Shown one piece after another: positions 33,702-42,684 of a DNA stretch of 64,000 nt. The notes beneath the pieces were generated by a model that saw only the letters and a list, made by a program, of their open reading frames with translations, was not told the DNA's origin and made no database searches. The DNA is from 4572-13 sp964594065 (lineage in GTDB: Bacteria; Planctomycetota; Phycisphaerae; Sedimentisphaerales; Anaerohalosphaeraceae). The stretch's first letter is position 1. Each line of letters begins with the position of its first letter. The stretch is taken from positions 26,918-90,917 of the forward strand of contig CAZQKX010000005.1 in assembly GCA_964594065.1 (NCBI GenBank), given 5' to 3'. A program made the translations under genes and the position numbers.

Positions 33702-34607
33702 TTATTCAGCTGTTTGTTGTGGGGACTGAGTGTTTACCGTCTGTACATCCTGCTTACGCTTTATCGGTCGCGGTTTCAGAGGTTGGTTGTGCAATCGTTT
33801 TTGTTTTCTGCGAAGAAAAGTCCCCTTCGGTTGCGGCTTAGGTTCTTTGCTTTCTTGAGACTCAACTCCTGTCAGCAATGGCATATCGCCATTTTTTAAG
33901 ATGCGTCCAAGTACAGCTTCGGTTTCAACCGCCGCTTCACTAATGAGCGCTTCGACCCGCATCTGGAAAAATCCATAAAGAAATAACGCCGGAATACCTA
34001 CAAGCAGCCCCCAAAACGTAGTCACCAATGCCATGGAAATCGCTTCGGCCAGCAACTCATACCGCGGTCCACCGGTCCCCTGCCCCAACAGGTTAAATGC
34101 ACGGATCATACCGTAAACTGTCCCAAACAATCCCACCATTGGAGCCACTGAGCCGATGATCTGGCACCACTGGGCTTTCCGCATCAACTGCATTCCGCGT
34201 TCCTGCAATGCTTCTGCAGCAAATTGACGGATGGCCCCTGGCGAACCGCCCAGTTGCCGGCCCTGTTCCAGTGCCCGCAGGATTGAACGGCTGATCAAAT
34301 CGACACGACCGGTCAGTTTTGTCATGAGTGCGGTAAATCCGTAACGAACCGCATGTGTCGCGATCTCGGAAGCAATCCCTGCCGGCAGCAGCCGGTTGCG
34401 ACGTGTATTAATCAGCAGGTCGAGCGCAAGGTAAACAGCGATCACTGACATCGGCAATAGCACCACCCAAACGATCGGTCCGCCGTCAATGAAGAAATGG
34501 CGATAGAACGTCCGGCCCTGCTGGCCCAAACCAGTATCGGCAAATACATTATCACCGACGATCGCCAAAAAAAGGCTCAAGTAACTGTATTTTTTCAAGG
34601 TCGTCAT
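33702..34607 (-). CDS. MotA/TolQ/ExbB proton-channel family protein
   Basis: 301 residues. An N-terminal signal-like stretch precedes three membrane helices: ~44-66 (GPIVWVVLLPMSVIAVYLAL), ~148-175 (IIGSVAPMVGLFGTVYGMI, the conserved MotA_ExbB motif) and ~188-215 (AISMALVTTFWGLLVGIPALFLYG). The cytoplasmic loop carries 'RQFAAEALQERGMQLMRKAQW'. Unusually, the last ~60 residues are a basic, Pro/Gln-rich tail that is not part of the usual family fold. It lies between the VWA gene and exbD with gaps of 18 and 11 bases. Confidence 0.92.
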   Translation of the reverse strand: MTTLKKYSYLSLFLAIVGDNVFADTGLGQQGRTFYRHFFIDGGPIVWVVLLPMSVIAVYLALDLLINTRRNRLLPAGIASEIATHAVRYGFTALMTKLTGRVDLISRSILRALEQGRQLGGSPGAIRQFAAEALQERGMQLMRKAQWCQIIGSVAPMVGLFGTVYGMIRAFNLLGQGTGGPRYELLAEAISMALVTTFWGLLVGIPALFLYGFFQMRVEALISEAAVETEAVLGRILKNGDMPLLTGVESQESKEPKPQPKGTFLRRKQKRLHNQPLKPRPIKRKQDVQTVNTQSPQQTAE

Positions 34608-34625
34608 CTATTGTCGTTCCAGCAT

Positions 34626-35507
34626 TTATTGCAATTCAGTATAGTTCCCACCCGTTCTGCGGGCCAGCGTTTCGAGCATACGCTGATCAAGAGGCTCCGG
34701 CCAGAATCCTATCGTATGCAGAACGGTCGAAGGTGCAAGCGATTTTCTTAAATGTTCCGTTTTTTCGATAAATAACTGCGTTCCGCCTTCTTCCAGGCCA
34801 AATCCATCCGTCAAAAAATAGATGACTTCCGGACCCACCATGTCCCGGTCGCGCAGCCTCATGGCACATTCCAAGGCATGAGCAGCGTCTGTACTGCCGC
34901 CTGGATGCACCCGCTCGATCAACTCGATCGCCTGAGATTTGACGCCAACGGTCGCCGATTCAAGCCGGCCCGAACCGGTCATCAGAATTTTACGGCCATC
35001 CATGAAAAAAAGAACACAGAACTTCTGCTGCGGATTCAGATTCATGATCGACTTTTTAAGCTGCTGCTTGACACGATACATCTGGCCATACATGCTGCCG
35101 GAACAATCCACCACATAACAAACCCGCCCGACAACACTTTTCTGTCCGAAAAACTCCACCTCATTGGCAACAGGTTCAGGCTGAGCCAAAACAACCTCTG
35201 CTTCCTGAACAGGTTCCTGAATGGATTCGATTGGTGGTTGCTCTTTAACCACCAGCGGTTTGGGTTCGGCTTTCGGTTCTTTTTCAATTTTCGGGACAGG
35301 GGCAACTCTGGGCTTGGGTTTTGAAACTGGCTGTTCGATGACCTTCTCGATCATTTGCATGGAAACCGAAGGTTTTGCGGAAACCGGCGCAGTGAATCGA
35401 CCGGACATTTTCAGGCTTGTAAAAACACCCAGCGCAACGGCGTGAATGGTGATCGAGATCACCAGCACCCAATATCGTATCTTACCATCGCAAGCGTGTT
35501 TTCTCAT
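34626..35507 (-). CDS. TonB-like N-terminus fused to a von Willebrand factor A domain
   Basis: 293 residues. A cytoplasmic start, one membrane helix (~11-32), then a Pro/Lys/Glu-rich stretch (~55-115, as in VSKPKPRVAPVPKIEKEPK) like the periplasm-spanning linker of TonB. The C-terminal domain (~125-293) is a VWA fold with the MIDAS motif DCSGS at 134-138 and GGSTD further on, plus 'VIYFLTDGFGLEEGG'. It replaces the TonB C-terminal domain. ATG 35507 is chosen over a TTG at 35549, although the Shine-Dalgarno is close (GGAG, 3 bases). Immediately upstream of exbB/exbD genes, it is probably energised by them; the partner bound by the VWA domain is unknown. Confidence 0.82.
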   Translation of the reverse strand: MRKHACDGKIRYWVLVISITIHAVALGVFTSLKMSGRFTAPVSAKPSVSMQMIEKVIEQPVSKPKPRVAPVPKIEKEPKAEPKPLVVKEQPPIESIQEPVQEAEVVLAQPEPVANEVEFFGQKSVVGRVCYVVDCSGSMYGQMYRVKQQLKKSIMNLNPQQKFCVLFFMDGRKILMTGSGRLESATVGVKSQAIELIERVHPGGSTDAAHALECAMRLRDRDMVGPEVIYFLTDGFGLEEGGTQLFIEKTEHLRKSLAPSTVLHTIGFWPEPLDQRMLETLARRTGGNYTELQ

Positions 35508-35558
35508 GTTCTCCGCCAAACCTTCATCTTGCCCCGTGTTCAGGAGCAAGTGACATTA

Positions 35559-36692
35559 TCATTCCACAATAAGGATCTCTGAAAGACCTTCCTGAAGCAG
35601 ATTATAAACCTCGATCGCCTCTCCATTATAAAGGCGAATACAACCGCGTGAGGAACGGGTTCCAATGGTATCCGGTTCTTTGGTGCCGTGAATCGCAAAA
35701 CCAGTACGTCCTTTGGCTTCCCCTTCCAATCCTTCCAGTGCGATCCATCGCGATCCCAGTGGATAATCCGGATCAGATCCGACATAGGTCTTTCCGGTAT
35801 CCGGATCCGTCCAAGTCGGCCTGTTATCCAACTTGCCGCCTTTCTTAACGCGCCATCGACCGGTCGGTGTTTCGTATTGCACTTTCCCTAAACCTACCCG
35901 ATAGGTTTTCACATAAACATTTTGCAGATACAGGTCCATTGTAAAGCTGCTCTTGTAAATCACCGCATTGAACGGACCGTCAATAACTTTGATCTTCCTG
36001 CCCGCTCGAAGCAATTCCGGGCGGGAAATATTGTTAATTTCCATCAAGGCATGATAAGGAACCTTATAACGCTTGGCAATAATAGCCAGTAAATCGCCTC
36101 GCTGAACCATATAGTAATATGTCAGCTTGTCAGACTCATACACATCCCGGCTAAAGAGCCATTTTTCGGAAAGTCTGGACAGTGTATTCTTGACTTCGGC
36201 TCGAACCGTTGCGCTGAGCTGTAAATCCAGCGTATGATTCAGCAGGTCACGCTCTGCAATGATCTTTCCAGCCGCACCAAGCTCTATGGCTTTTTCGATG
36301 AGTTCCGTTGCTTCCGGACTGGTCGCCCCGTTATCAATCGGCGGCTTCGGCGAAACAGCGTTGACCTGAACGGTTTCAACGGCTGGTTCCTCTACCGGTT
36401 CTTCCGGCTGAACCGAGTCAGCGGTATTTGTTTCCGGCTGCGGAGGGTTAAATTCAGGTTCCGGTTCAACCACTTCAGCCGTATCCGTATCCGATTGGTC
36501 TTCGGGAAGAATATCATCGATCGTTCGGATGTCATTACCATTCCCATTTTCAGGCGGTGTGTCCTTCCTGGACGTCTTCATCACGATCATTATTCCTGCA
36601 ACAAGAACGATCAGCGTCAAGATAATATTGCGCGTTGTCCGCTGTCTTTTCTGTTTACGTGTTCGATAGGGTTTATATTTTCGTCTGGCCAC
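35559..36692 (-). CDS. LysM / L,D-transpeptidase (YkuD) membrane protein
   Basis: 377 residues starting with GTG 36692, which has GGGAGG 7 bases upstream. A basic N-terminus and one membrane helix (~22-40) are followed by an acidic Pro-rich linker. Then come a helical region (~125-185), a LysM peptidoglycan-binding domain (~191-236, YMVQRGDLLAIIAKRYKVPYH) and a YkuD domain (~240-376). The catalytic motif HGT...SSRGCIRL contains His335 and Cys351. It would form 3-3 crosslinks or anchor proteins to peptidoglycan in the periplasm. It sits 51 bases upstream of the VWA gene on the same strand, suggesting that the ExbB/ExbD/VWA unit also works on the envelope. Confidence 0.92.
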   Translation of the reverse strand: MARRKYKPYRTRKQKRQRTTRNIILTLIVLVAGIMIVMKTSRKDTPPENGNGNDIRTIDDILPEDQSDTDTAEVVEPEPEFNPPQPETNTADSVQPEEPVEEPAVETVQVNAVSPKPPIDNGATSPEATELIEKAIELGAAGKIIAERDLLNHTLDLQLSATVRAEVKNTLSRLSEKWLFSRDVYESDKLTYYYMVQRGDLLAIIAKRYKVPYHALMEINNISRPELLRAGRKIKVIDGPFNAVIYKSSFTMDLYLQNVYVKTYRVGLGKVQYETPTGRWRVKKGGKLDNRPTWTDPDTGKTYVGSDPDYPLGSRWIALEGLEGEAKGRTGFAIHGTKEPDTIGTRSSRGCIRLYNGEAIEVYNLLQEGLSEILIVE

Positions 36693-36708
36693 AACTAAAC
36701 CTCCCTGT

Positions 36709-37281
36709 TTATACGTCTGTACACATTAATACCCCTTGCTCGGTCACAACCGCGTCAACGGGTACATCACTGTCATCACGAGGAATATCGTCACATATCT
36801 GTTCTGAAAAAGCAACTCCCCAGCGTACCGCAGGTATTTTATTGTCCGCAAAAAAACGATCATAATATCCGCCGCCGCGTCCGAGACGATTCCCTTGCTT
36901 ATCAAAGCCAAGCCCCGGCACAATAATAAGGTCGATCTCCTCGAAGGGTACGGGATTGCCACTGGTGGGATTTCGCAATCCTCTGTCATCAGATTTGATC
37001 CCTGTTTCAAGCGATGTGATCTCGACCGGTATCATATGACGCTGTTCCCACGAAACCTTCGGCACCGCCACGGTCTTGCCGGACTGCCAGGCATGCAGGA
37101 TCAGCGGAGTTGTATCCACTTCATGAGGCAAAGAAAGATAAACCATCACCACCGCTGCCCGATGAAACACCTCCGAATCAATAACATACCGGCAAATCTC
37201 CTTGCTATGCTTGACTCTGTCGTCCTTGCCGATTTGCATGAGTTTGGCTTTCAACTCATGGCGTAACATGCCTTTATCCAT
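36709..37281 (-). CDS. 5-formyltetrahydrofolate cyclo-ligase
   Basis: 190 residues. It converts 5-formyl-THF to 5,10-methenyl-THF using ATP. Family motifs are 'VYLSLPHEVDTTPLI', the region DLIIVPGLGFDKQGNRLGRGGGYYDRFF, which binds nucleotide and substrate, and a late 'VPVDAVVTEQGV'. The gene is 16 bases upstream of the L,D-transpeptidase gene and 30 bases downstream of rarA, in one apparent transcript of unrelated housekeeping genes. Confidence 0.93.
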   Translation of the reverse strand: MDKGMLRHELKAKLMQIGKDDRVKHSKEICRYVIDSEVFHRAAVVMVYLSLPHEVDTTPLILHAWQSGKTVAVPKVSWEQRHMIPVEITSLETGIKSDDRGLRNPTSGNPVPFEEIDLIIVPGLGFDKQGNRLGRGGGYYDRFFADNKIPAVRWGVAFSEQICDDIPRDDSDVPVDAVVTEQGVLMCTDV

Positions 37282-37311
37282 CCCAAAATACCTTAATTAT
37301 GAATCCAAGTC

Positions 37312-38667
37312 CTATTGTTGTTTCAACTGTTGTACTTGATTTCTCAGTTTTTGTAAATATTCGGCGACAATTTTTTCTCTCCCTATATTTTTCGGCTGAT
37401 AATAGGGTTTTTCAAGATTTTTTCCCAGATAATCCTGCACGACATAGCCTGATGGACTGTTATGGGGGTATTTGTAGTCCAATCCGTGTCCCAGTTTCCT
37501 GGCTCCGGCGTAATGAGCATCCCGCAAATGCGCTGGAACCGGAATCGTTCGTCCCTTCTGCACATCGCCACAGGCTTGCCAGATGGCATTGGCACAGGCA
37601 TTGGATTTCGGTGCACAGGCAATATAGATCGCCGCTTGAGCCAGCGGCAGTTGTGCTTCTGGAAAACCCACGAATTCTGCGATCTGTACCGCCGAAGCGG
37701 CCAAAATTGTCGCCGTCGGATCGGCATTTCCCACATCTTCAGCGGCACAGATGGCAATCCGGCGAGCGATAAACCGCAAATCTTCGCCGCCAACGATCAT
37801 TCGCGCCAGCCAATATACTGTCGCATCCGGGTCCGAACCCCGCATTGATTTCTGCAATGCGCTGGCAAGGTCATAATGCGTGTCACCGGTACCGTCGTAT
37901 TGAATCGCCTTACGCTGAACCGATTCTTTGGCGATTTCCAGATCCAGTTTAATCTTTTTCTTTTTGCCCGCCTTGGCCTGCGACAATACCGCCACCTCCA
38001 AAGCCGTCAGTGCTTTTCGCGCATCGCCGTCACATATTTCCGCCAGAAATTCCAATGCTTCCGCATCGGCAGTGATATTCATCGAGCCCAATCCCCGCTC
38101 GGTATCGCCCAATGCACGATTCAGCAATTCCAGGATATCTTCCTTGCTCAATGCCTCGAACGCAAACACGGTACTCCGGCTGATCAGCGGCGAGTTGACA
38201 CTGAAGAATGGATTTTCCGTCGTCGCCCCGATCAGTGTAACAACGCCGTTTTCGACATCATCCAACAACACATCCTGCTGAGCACGGTTAAAGCGGTGGA
38301 TTTCGTCGATAAACAAGAGTGTTTTGGTGCCGTTGGTAATCAGCCTGTCTTTGGCAGATGCAATAATTTCCCGCACCTCCTTGACCGATGCTGCCGGGGC
38401 ACTGAGATAATGAAACTTTGCCTTGATGGAATTGGAAACGATACGTGCCAGCGTGGTTTTGCCTGTACCGGGAGGACCATAGAAAATCAGGCTTGTTACC
38501 CGCCCGGCCTCAAGCATCCGACGCAAGAGTTTGCCTTCGCCGGCAAAATGCTCCTGTCCGGCAAAATCAGCCAACGAATCGGGGCGCATCCGGACCGCCA
38601 AAGGCGCATGTTCTGCCAGTCGCTTGCGGTCATTTTCACTAAATAAATTATCACCCAAATTCGCCAT
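37312..38667 (-). CDS. rarA: Replication-associated recombination protein A
   Basis: 451 residues. An AAA+ ATPase related to clamp loaders and RuvB: 'MRPDSLADFAGQEHF', Walker A GPPGTGKT at 64-71, Walker B LLFIDEIHRF and sensor 1 'LIGATTENPFFSV'. The C-terminal oligomerisation domain has 'ALQKSMRGSDPDATVYWLARMI' and 'GARKLGHGLDYKYPHNSPSGYV'. It acts at stalled replication forks. A perfect TATAAT is just 9 bases upstream of the ATG, so the transcript may be nearly leaderless; no Shine-Dalgarno is visible. Confidence 0.95.
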   Translation of the reverse strand: MANLGDNLFSENDRKRLAEHAPLAVRMRPDSLADFAGQEHFAGEGKLLRRMLEAGRVTSLIFYGPPGTGKTTLARIVSNSIKAKFHYLSAPAASVKEVREIIASAKDRLITNGTKTLLFIDEIHRFNRAQQDVLLDDVENGVVTLIGATTENPFFSVNSPLISRSTVFAFEALSKEDILELLNRALGDTERGLGSMNITADAEALEFLAEICDGDARKALTALEVAVLSQAKAGKKKKIKLDLEIAKESVQRKAIQYDGTGDTHYDLASALQKSMRGSDPDATVYWLARMIVGGEDLRFIARRIAICAAEDVGNADPTATILAASAVQIAEFVGFPEAQLPLAQAAIYIACAPKSNACANAIWQACGDVQKGRTIPVPAHLRDAHYAGARKLGHGLDYKYPHNSPSGYVVQDYLGKNLEKPYYQPKNIGREKIVAEYLQKLRNQVQQLKQQ

Positions 38668-39040
38668 AAAGGCTGATTATACGCCATGGAACCCTAAAAG
38701 TCCAATGACAATAAAAACGGCAAATCCACACAATTAATATCAATTTCACAATAAAACCGAGAGGGCCGGCAGATATTGAGCCATTAGAGTAAAAAATAAG
38801 CTTGCAATTATCTATCAGCAAAGGATAATGTCAGCATATTGAATGATGTATTCATGCGTTGAGCTACAATTAGTGAATTCTGTAAACGGAAAACATGCTT
38901 CTATCAACCGCCATCATTTCTTTATGTCTTTTTTTAATAACTATACTATTTTTTAAAAGTGACGGTGTCTTATCCGAAAAAAAATATCTCCTCTTAGGAT
39001 CGGCGATTTAACAATTAATCCTCCGATCATCCAGGGCGGC
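38668..39040. other. Divergent intergenic region
   Basis: About 370 AT-rich bases between rarA and the nitronate monooxygenase-like gene. It holds the rarA promoter-like signal at 38676-38705. Its right end, from about 38963, is the probable unassigned N-terminal coding part of the next gene. TATACT at 38942-38947 might be a -10 for that gene, but no convincing -35 is seen. No RNA gene or repeat is recognised. Confidence 0.45.
38676..38705 (-). promoter_or_regulatory. rarA promoter, probably giving a leaderless transcript
   Basis: Minus-strand TTGGAC (38705-38700), an 18-base spacer and a perfect TATAAT (38681-38676). The expected start at about 38669 is 2 bases from the rarA ATG at 38667. 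Confidence 0.45.
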
Positions 39041-40063
39041 ATGGGTGTGCGTGTTTCTAAGGCCCATCTCGCCGCAGCCGTAGCCAATGAAGGATGTGCA
39101 GGCATAATCGCCAGTGTTGGCCTGGCGGATTATGTACATTCTTCAGATGTGGATCTTGTGGAGCTGTGCCGTGTTGCGCTGCGGGATGAAATTCGAAAAG
39201 CCCGTCAGATGACCTCAGGGGTCATCGGTGTCAATGCGATGGTTGCCTTGTCGGATTATGAATCGTTGGTGCGTGCCAGTGTCGAAGAAAAAGTGGACAT
39301 GATCATATCGGGTGCAGGGTTACCTCTGCATCTGCCGGGTTATACCGCAGGAACCGATATTAAGCTGATCCCGGTTGTTTCATCGATGCGATCGCTGAAG
39401 ATTATTTGCAAGAAATGGATGAAAGATTTTAACCGTACTCCCGATGCCGTGATCATTGAGGGAATGAAAGCAGGCGGTCATCTTGGATACAGTATGGAGC
39501 AACTTGAACAGAAGAATCCCACTCTGGACGAAACACTGGTCGATGTCTTAAATTTCACCCGGCAGTTGCCAACGCCGATTCCGGTGATTGCCGCCGGGGG
39601 CATCTTTACCGGCCGGGACATGGCACACTATTTAAATCTGGGCGCCTCGGGCGTGCAGATGGCCACGCGGTTTGTCTGCACCGAAGAATGCGATGTTGAT
39701 ATAAGATTCAAACAGGCTTACCTGGATGCGGGACCGGAGGACATAGCACTGATCAAAAGTCCTGTGGGTTTGCCCGGACGAGTGATTCGCAATGCGTTTG
39801 TCGAAAAGATTAATAAGGGCGAAACGATGCCCTTCCGATGCAGGTATCAGTGCTTGAGGACCTGTAACCCCTCAACAGCCCCTTACTGTATTGCTGAAGT
39901 TTTAGCCAGAGCGTCCGAAGGAGAAATGGATGAGGCATTTGCCTTTGCCGGCAGTAATGCCTGGCGATGTGATGAGATCATTTCAGTGAAACAACTGATT
40001 CAAAATATCATGCAGGAATACGAGAGTGCAGAACACATCAAGCCAGCCAAGTCGGTTCGATAA
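39041..40063 (+). CDS. Nitronate monooxygenase / 2-nitropropane dioxygenase-like flavoprotein, 5' end uncertain
   Basis: 340 residues from ATG 39041, but family similarity clearly continues upstream: the in-frame codons before it encode LRIGDLTINPPIIQGG, the usual first strand of the TIM barrel. That extension is open back to a stop at 38960 yet contains no ATG, GTG or TTG. A GTG at 38959 lies in another frame that would join it if the A8 run at 38977-38984 were one base shorter. The FMN-binding elements are visible ('VIIEGMKAGGHLGYS', 'VIAAGGIFTGRDMAHYLNLGASGVQMATRFVCTEE'). The C-terminus carries a cysteine set (CRYQCLRTC and PYC) that may bind metal or a cluster. The substrate is not predictable; related enzymes include FabK-type reductases. 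Confidence 0.85.
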   Translation: MGVRVSKAHLAAAVANEGCAGIIASVGLADYVHSSDVDLVELCRVALRDEIRKARQMTSGVIGVNAMVALSDYESLVRASVEEKVDMIISGAGLPLHLPGYTAGTDIKLIPVVSSMRSLKIICKKWMKDFNRTPDAVIIEGMKAGGHLGYSMEQLEQKNPTLDETLVDVLNFTRQLPTPIPVIAAGGIFTGRDMAHYLNLGASGVQMATRFVCTEECDVDIRFKQAYLDAGPEDIALIKSPVGLPGRVIRNAFVEKINKGETMPFRCRYQCLRTCNPSTAPYCIAEVLARASEGEMDEAFAFAGSNAWRCDEIISVKQLIQNIMQEYESAEHIKPAKSVR

Positions 40064-40108
40064 AACGGAGATATCAGATTTAATTGTAAGTGACCTGAAA
40101 GGAAAGCT

Positions 40109-40471
40109 ATGAAGATTTATGTTGGAAATTTGTCGTATGATGTGGCCGAAAGTGATTTAGAGCAGGCGTTTGGTGAGTTCGGTCAGGTTACTTCGGTCAA
40201 TATTCTCAAAGACAGGCAGACCGGCGAGTCCAAAGGATTTGGTTTTGTTGAGATGGCGGAAGTTAGTGAAGGTCAGACTGCGGTCAAAGAAATGAATGGC
40301 AAGGAACTCAAGGGCCGGGAAATAAAAGTCGACCAAGCCAAAGAAAGACCCCCTCGAGGTGGTGGCAGAGGCGGTTTTGGCGGTCCTCGCGGTGGCGGTG
40401 GTGGCGGACACAGAGGCGGCGGGCACAGAGGCGGCGGCAACCGAGATAGTGGTAGTCGAAGCCGTTACTAA
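40109..40471 (+). CDS. Glycine-rich RRM RNA-binding protein
   Basis: 120 residues. A single RRM fills residues 1-80, with RNP2 IYVGNL (3-8), RNP1 KGFGFVEM and the conserved 'EMNGKELKGREIKVDQA'. It is followed by an RGG-type tail of Gly, Arg and His (~83-120, as in RGGFGGPRGGGGGGHRGGG). Such small RRM proteins are abundant in cyanobacteria and planctomycetes and are thought to act in RNA folding or cold response. The AGGAAAGCT just before ATG 40109 is a good ribosome-binding site. It is convergent with gspD, 52 bases away. Confidence 0.93.
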   Translation: MKIYVGNLSYDVAESDLEQAFGEFGQVTSVNILKDRQTGESKGFGFVEMAEVSEGQTAVKEMNGKELKGREIKVDQAKERPPRGGGRGGFGGPRGGGGGGHRGGGHRGGGNRDSGSRSRY

Positions 40472-40523
40472 ATGTTGCATTATGCGCAACGGCTCACAAC
40501 TCTCTTATCCAAAAGGGGCTTTT

Positions 40524-42659
40524 TTATTGTGTGCCCGGCTGATAGACGGATTCCATGTTTTCAATATGTTCTTGAAGCGTATCATTGCCTTCCGGCTCAT
40601 TCAGAATTCGGCTGTTGGCTCGTTCATGATCTGAAACCTTTTTCAAATCTTCCTCCTGAAGAACAACCTGCGGCGTCAGGAAGATCAGCAGTTCCGTCTT
40701 TTGCTTATCGGTCACCGTTCGTTTGAACAGTCCACCCAGAAGCGGAATATCGCCCAACAGCGGCACCTTTTCCACCGACTCGGTTTCTTCGTCTTCCATG
40801 AGTCCGCCAATGACGATCGTACTTCCATTCGGTACCGCCACACGGCATTCGGCGGAACGGGAATTAAACACCGTTGCATCCACATCGGAAGAAACCTGTA
40901 CGGTCTCGGCCGCAGCCGTGGTGATCTCGGGTTTGACATCCATGATGACCAAGCCATCATTGTTGATCGTTGGCGTCACCTCCAGAATAATCCCGATATT
41001 TTCATATTCAATCGTATTGATGATGCTGTCATTATCCGTCCGAGTCGAATCCGTAATAAACGGATACCGCTGGCCCACGTTGATCGTCGCCACTTGATTA
41101 TTGCTGGTCAGAATATACGGCCGGGACAAAACATTCAACTTGCCGACCTCCTGAAGTGCACGGAGTGTCACCGTGGTGTCGCCTTTGATGATCTGTGAAA
41201 CAAGGCCCTCGGTAGGATCCGGAGTATAGCTGAACGCATTCGACATCGTATCCCCATCGTTGTGAACGTTCAGCACGGACCATTCAACACCAACATCCAG
41301 TCCATCCGTTGTCGTCAACTCTGCGATCAGTACTTTGATCAGCACCTGTGGAATGGGAACATCGAGGTCTTCAATGATCTTTCTGACTTTATCATAGTTT
41401 TTCGATGATGTCATCACGATCAAAGAGTTTGTATCTTCATCCGCTTCAATATAAACTTCATCCGAAACTGAATCTGAATCTGAATTCGAGTTATTGCTGC
41501 TGCGTCCCGTATTACCGCCTCTGCCGCCGGTATTCCGGGTGTTTCTCTGATTGATATTCTCCAGTTCCTGGAAGAGGCTGTTCAGTCTGTCTTTAATATT
41601 TTCGGCCTGCGCATATTTTAATTTGTAGACAAACAACTCACGCTCGTCATCAGGATTGGAATCCAGTTCCTTGATCACTTCGCCGACAACAACAAGTACA
41701 TCCGCCGGTCCACTGACCACCACCGCATTGGTCCGATCATCAGAAGAAGCAATGACTGGAATATTGATCGGTGACCCTGATGGGGTCTCGTCCCGGCCGC
41801 CGCCTCTTCCACCCCGCCCCATCATTCGCATGAATGGGTTTTGATTTTGGTTGCGCTGATTATTTGAAGCCTGACTCTGCTGTTCGAACACCTCGTTGAC
41901 CAAATCGGCAGTATTGTCCGCATCTGCATATTCCAGCAGGAAAACTTCAACATCCGCCACCGCTGACATCTGCGTATCCAGCGATTTAATGATCTTAACC
42001 AAACGCTTAATATTCGCCGTGGTATCAGTAATGATCAAACTATTGCTGGCTTCATTTGAAGATATGACCGCATAATCGGAGACCAGCAGGCTTAGGTCGT
42101 CCTTAAGTTTGATCGCATTGGCATATCGAACCGGAACGATATGTGTCACAACATCATCACCTTCCGGAATCTTATCCGGATCATTGCCTGTGGTGACCGG
42201 GATATTCAAATTCCTGGCCGCACCGAGCTCTACGACTTTCAGCGTCCGCCCGGTCCTGATCGCCGCGTAACCCTGTTCTTTGAGAACCGTTGTCAACAAC
42301 GTAACAACTTCGTCAATATTCAAAGGCTGTTTACTAACAATGCTTACACGGCCGGCAAGATACGTATCGGAAATGATGACCAGCCCGGCCTTTTCAGATA
42401 AGTAGTCGAGTACATCGCTGACCAGTACATCCTGAAAATTCATGACAATTTTGACCTCTTCGGGATTGATGTCCTTGATGATCTTATAGTTCTGATCACT
42501 ATCATCCAGTGTATTCGGATCAACGAATTCTGTGGATTCAGAGATGACCGATTCATTGGGATCGAAAGCCGGGCCTTCTTTTGCCATCACATCCGAAAAT
42601 GCTGTCAGGCATATCACGATAATGAATAACACGATAATCTTATAACCGTCCTTAAACAT
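40524..42659 (-). CDS. gspD: Type II secretion outer-membrane secretin GspD
   Basis: 711 residues. A signal peptide (cleavage near VMA-KEG) is followed by the N0 domain ('VKIVMNFQDVLVSDVLDYLSEKAGLVIISD'), three KH-like N1-N3 domains, each with 'IPVIASSDDRTNAVVVSGP' style strands, and the secretin core ('VEWSVLNVHNDGD' to the end). The core includes 'VPLLGDIPLLGGLFKRT' and 'LLIFLTPQVV'. Gly/Arg- and Asn/Ser-rich linkers interrupt N2 and N3. No S-domain for a pilotin is obvious. It forms the outer-membrane exit pore and is the last gene of the T2SS operon. Confidence 0.95.
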   Translation of the reverse strand: MFKDGYKIIVLFIIVICLTAFSDVMAKEGPAFDPNESVISESTEFVDPNTLDDSDQNYKIIKDINPEEVKIVMNFQDVLVSDVLDYLSEKAGLVIISDTYLAGRVSIVSKQPLNIDEVVTLLTTVLKEQGYAAIRTGRTLKVVELGAARNLNIPVTTGNDPDKIPEGDDVVTHIVPVRYANAIKLKDDLSLLVSDYAVISSNEASNSLIITDTTANIKRLVKIIKSLDTQMSAVADVEVFLLEYADADNTADLVNEVFEQQSQASNNQRNQNQNPFMRMMGRGGRGGGRDETPSGSPINIPVIASSDDRTNAVVVSGPADVLVVVGEVIKELDSNPDDERELFVYKLKYAQAENIKDRLNSLFQELENINQRNTRNTGGRGGNTGRSSNNSNSDSDSVSDEVYIEADEDTNSLIVMTSSKNYDKVRKIIEDLDVPIPQVLIKVLIAELTTTDGLDVGVEWSVLNVHNDGDTMSNAFSYTPDPTEGLVSQIIKGDTTVTLRALQEVGKLNVLSRPYILTSNNQVATINVGQRYPFITDSTRTDNDSIINTIEYENIGIILEVTPTINNDGLVIMDVKPEITTAAAETVQVSSDVDATVFNSRSAECRVAVPNGSTIVIGGLMEDEETESVEKVPLLGDIPLLGGLFKRTVTDKQKTELLIFLTPQVVLQEEDLKKVSDHERANSRILNEPEGNDTLQEHIENMESVYQPGTQ

Positions 42660-42684
42660 AATTGAGTTCCTTTAGGTTTTAGCG

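Noticed and set aside
40472..40523. Terminator between the RRM gene and gspD
   Set aside because: Only a 5-bp hairpin (GTTGC/GCAAC) without a T run and a 5-bp AAAAG/CTTTT dyad were found; too weak to call.
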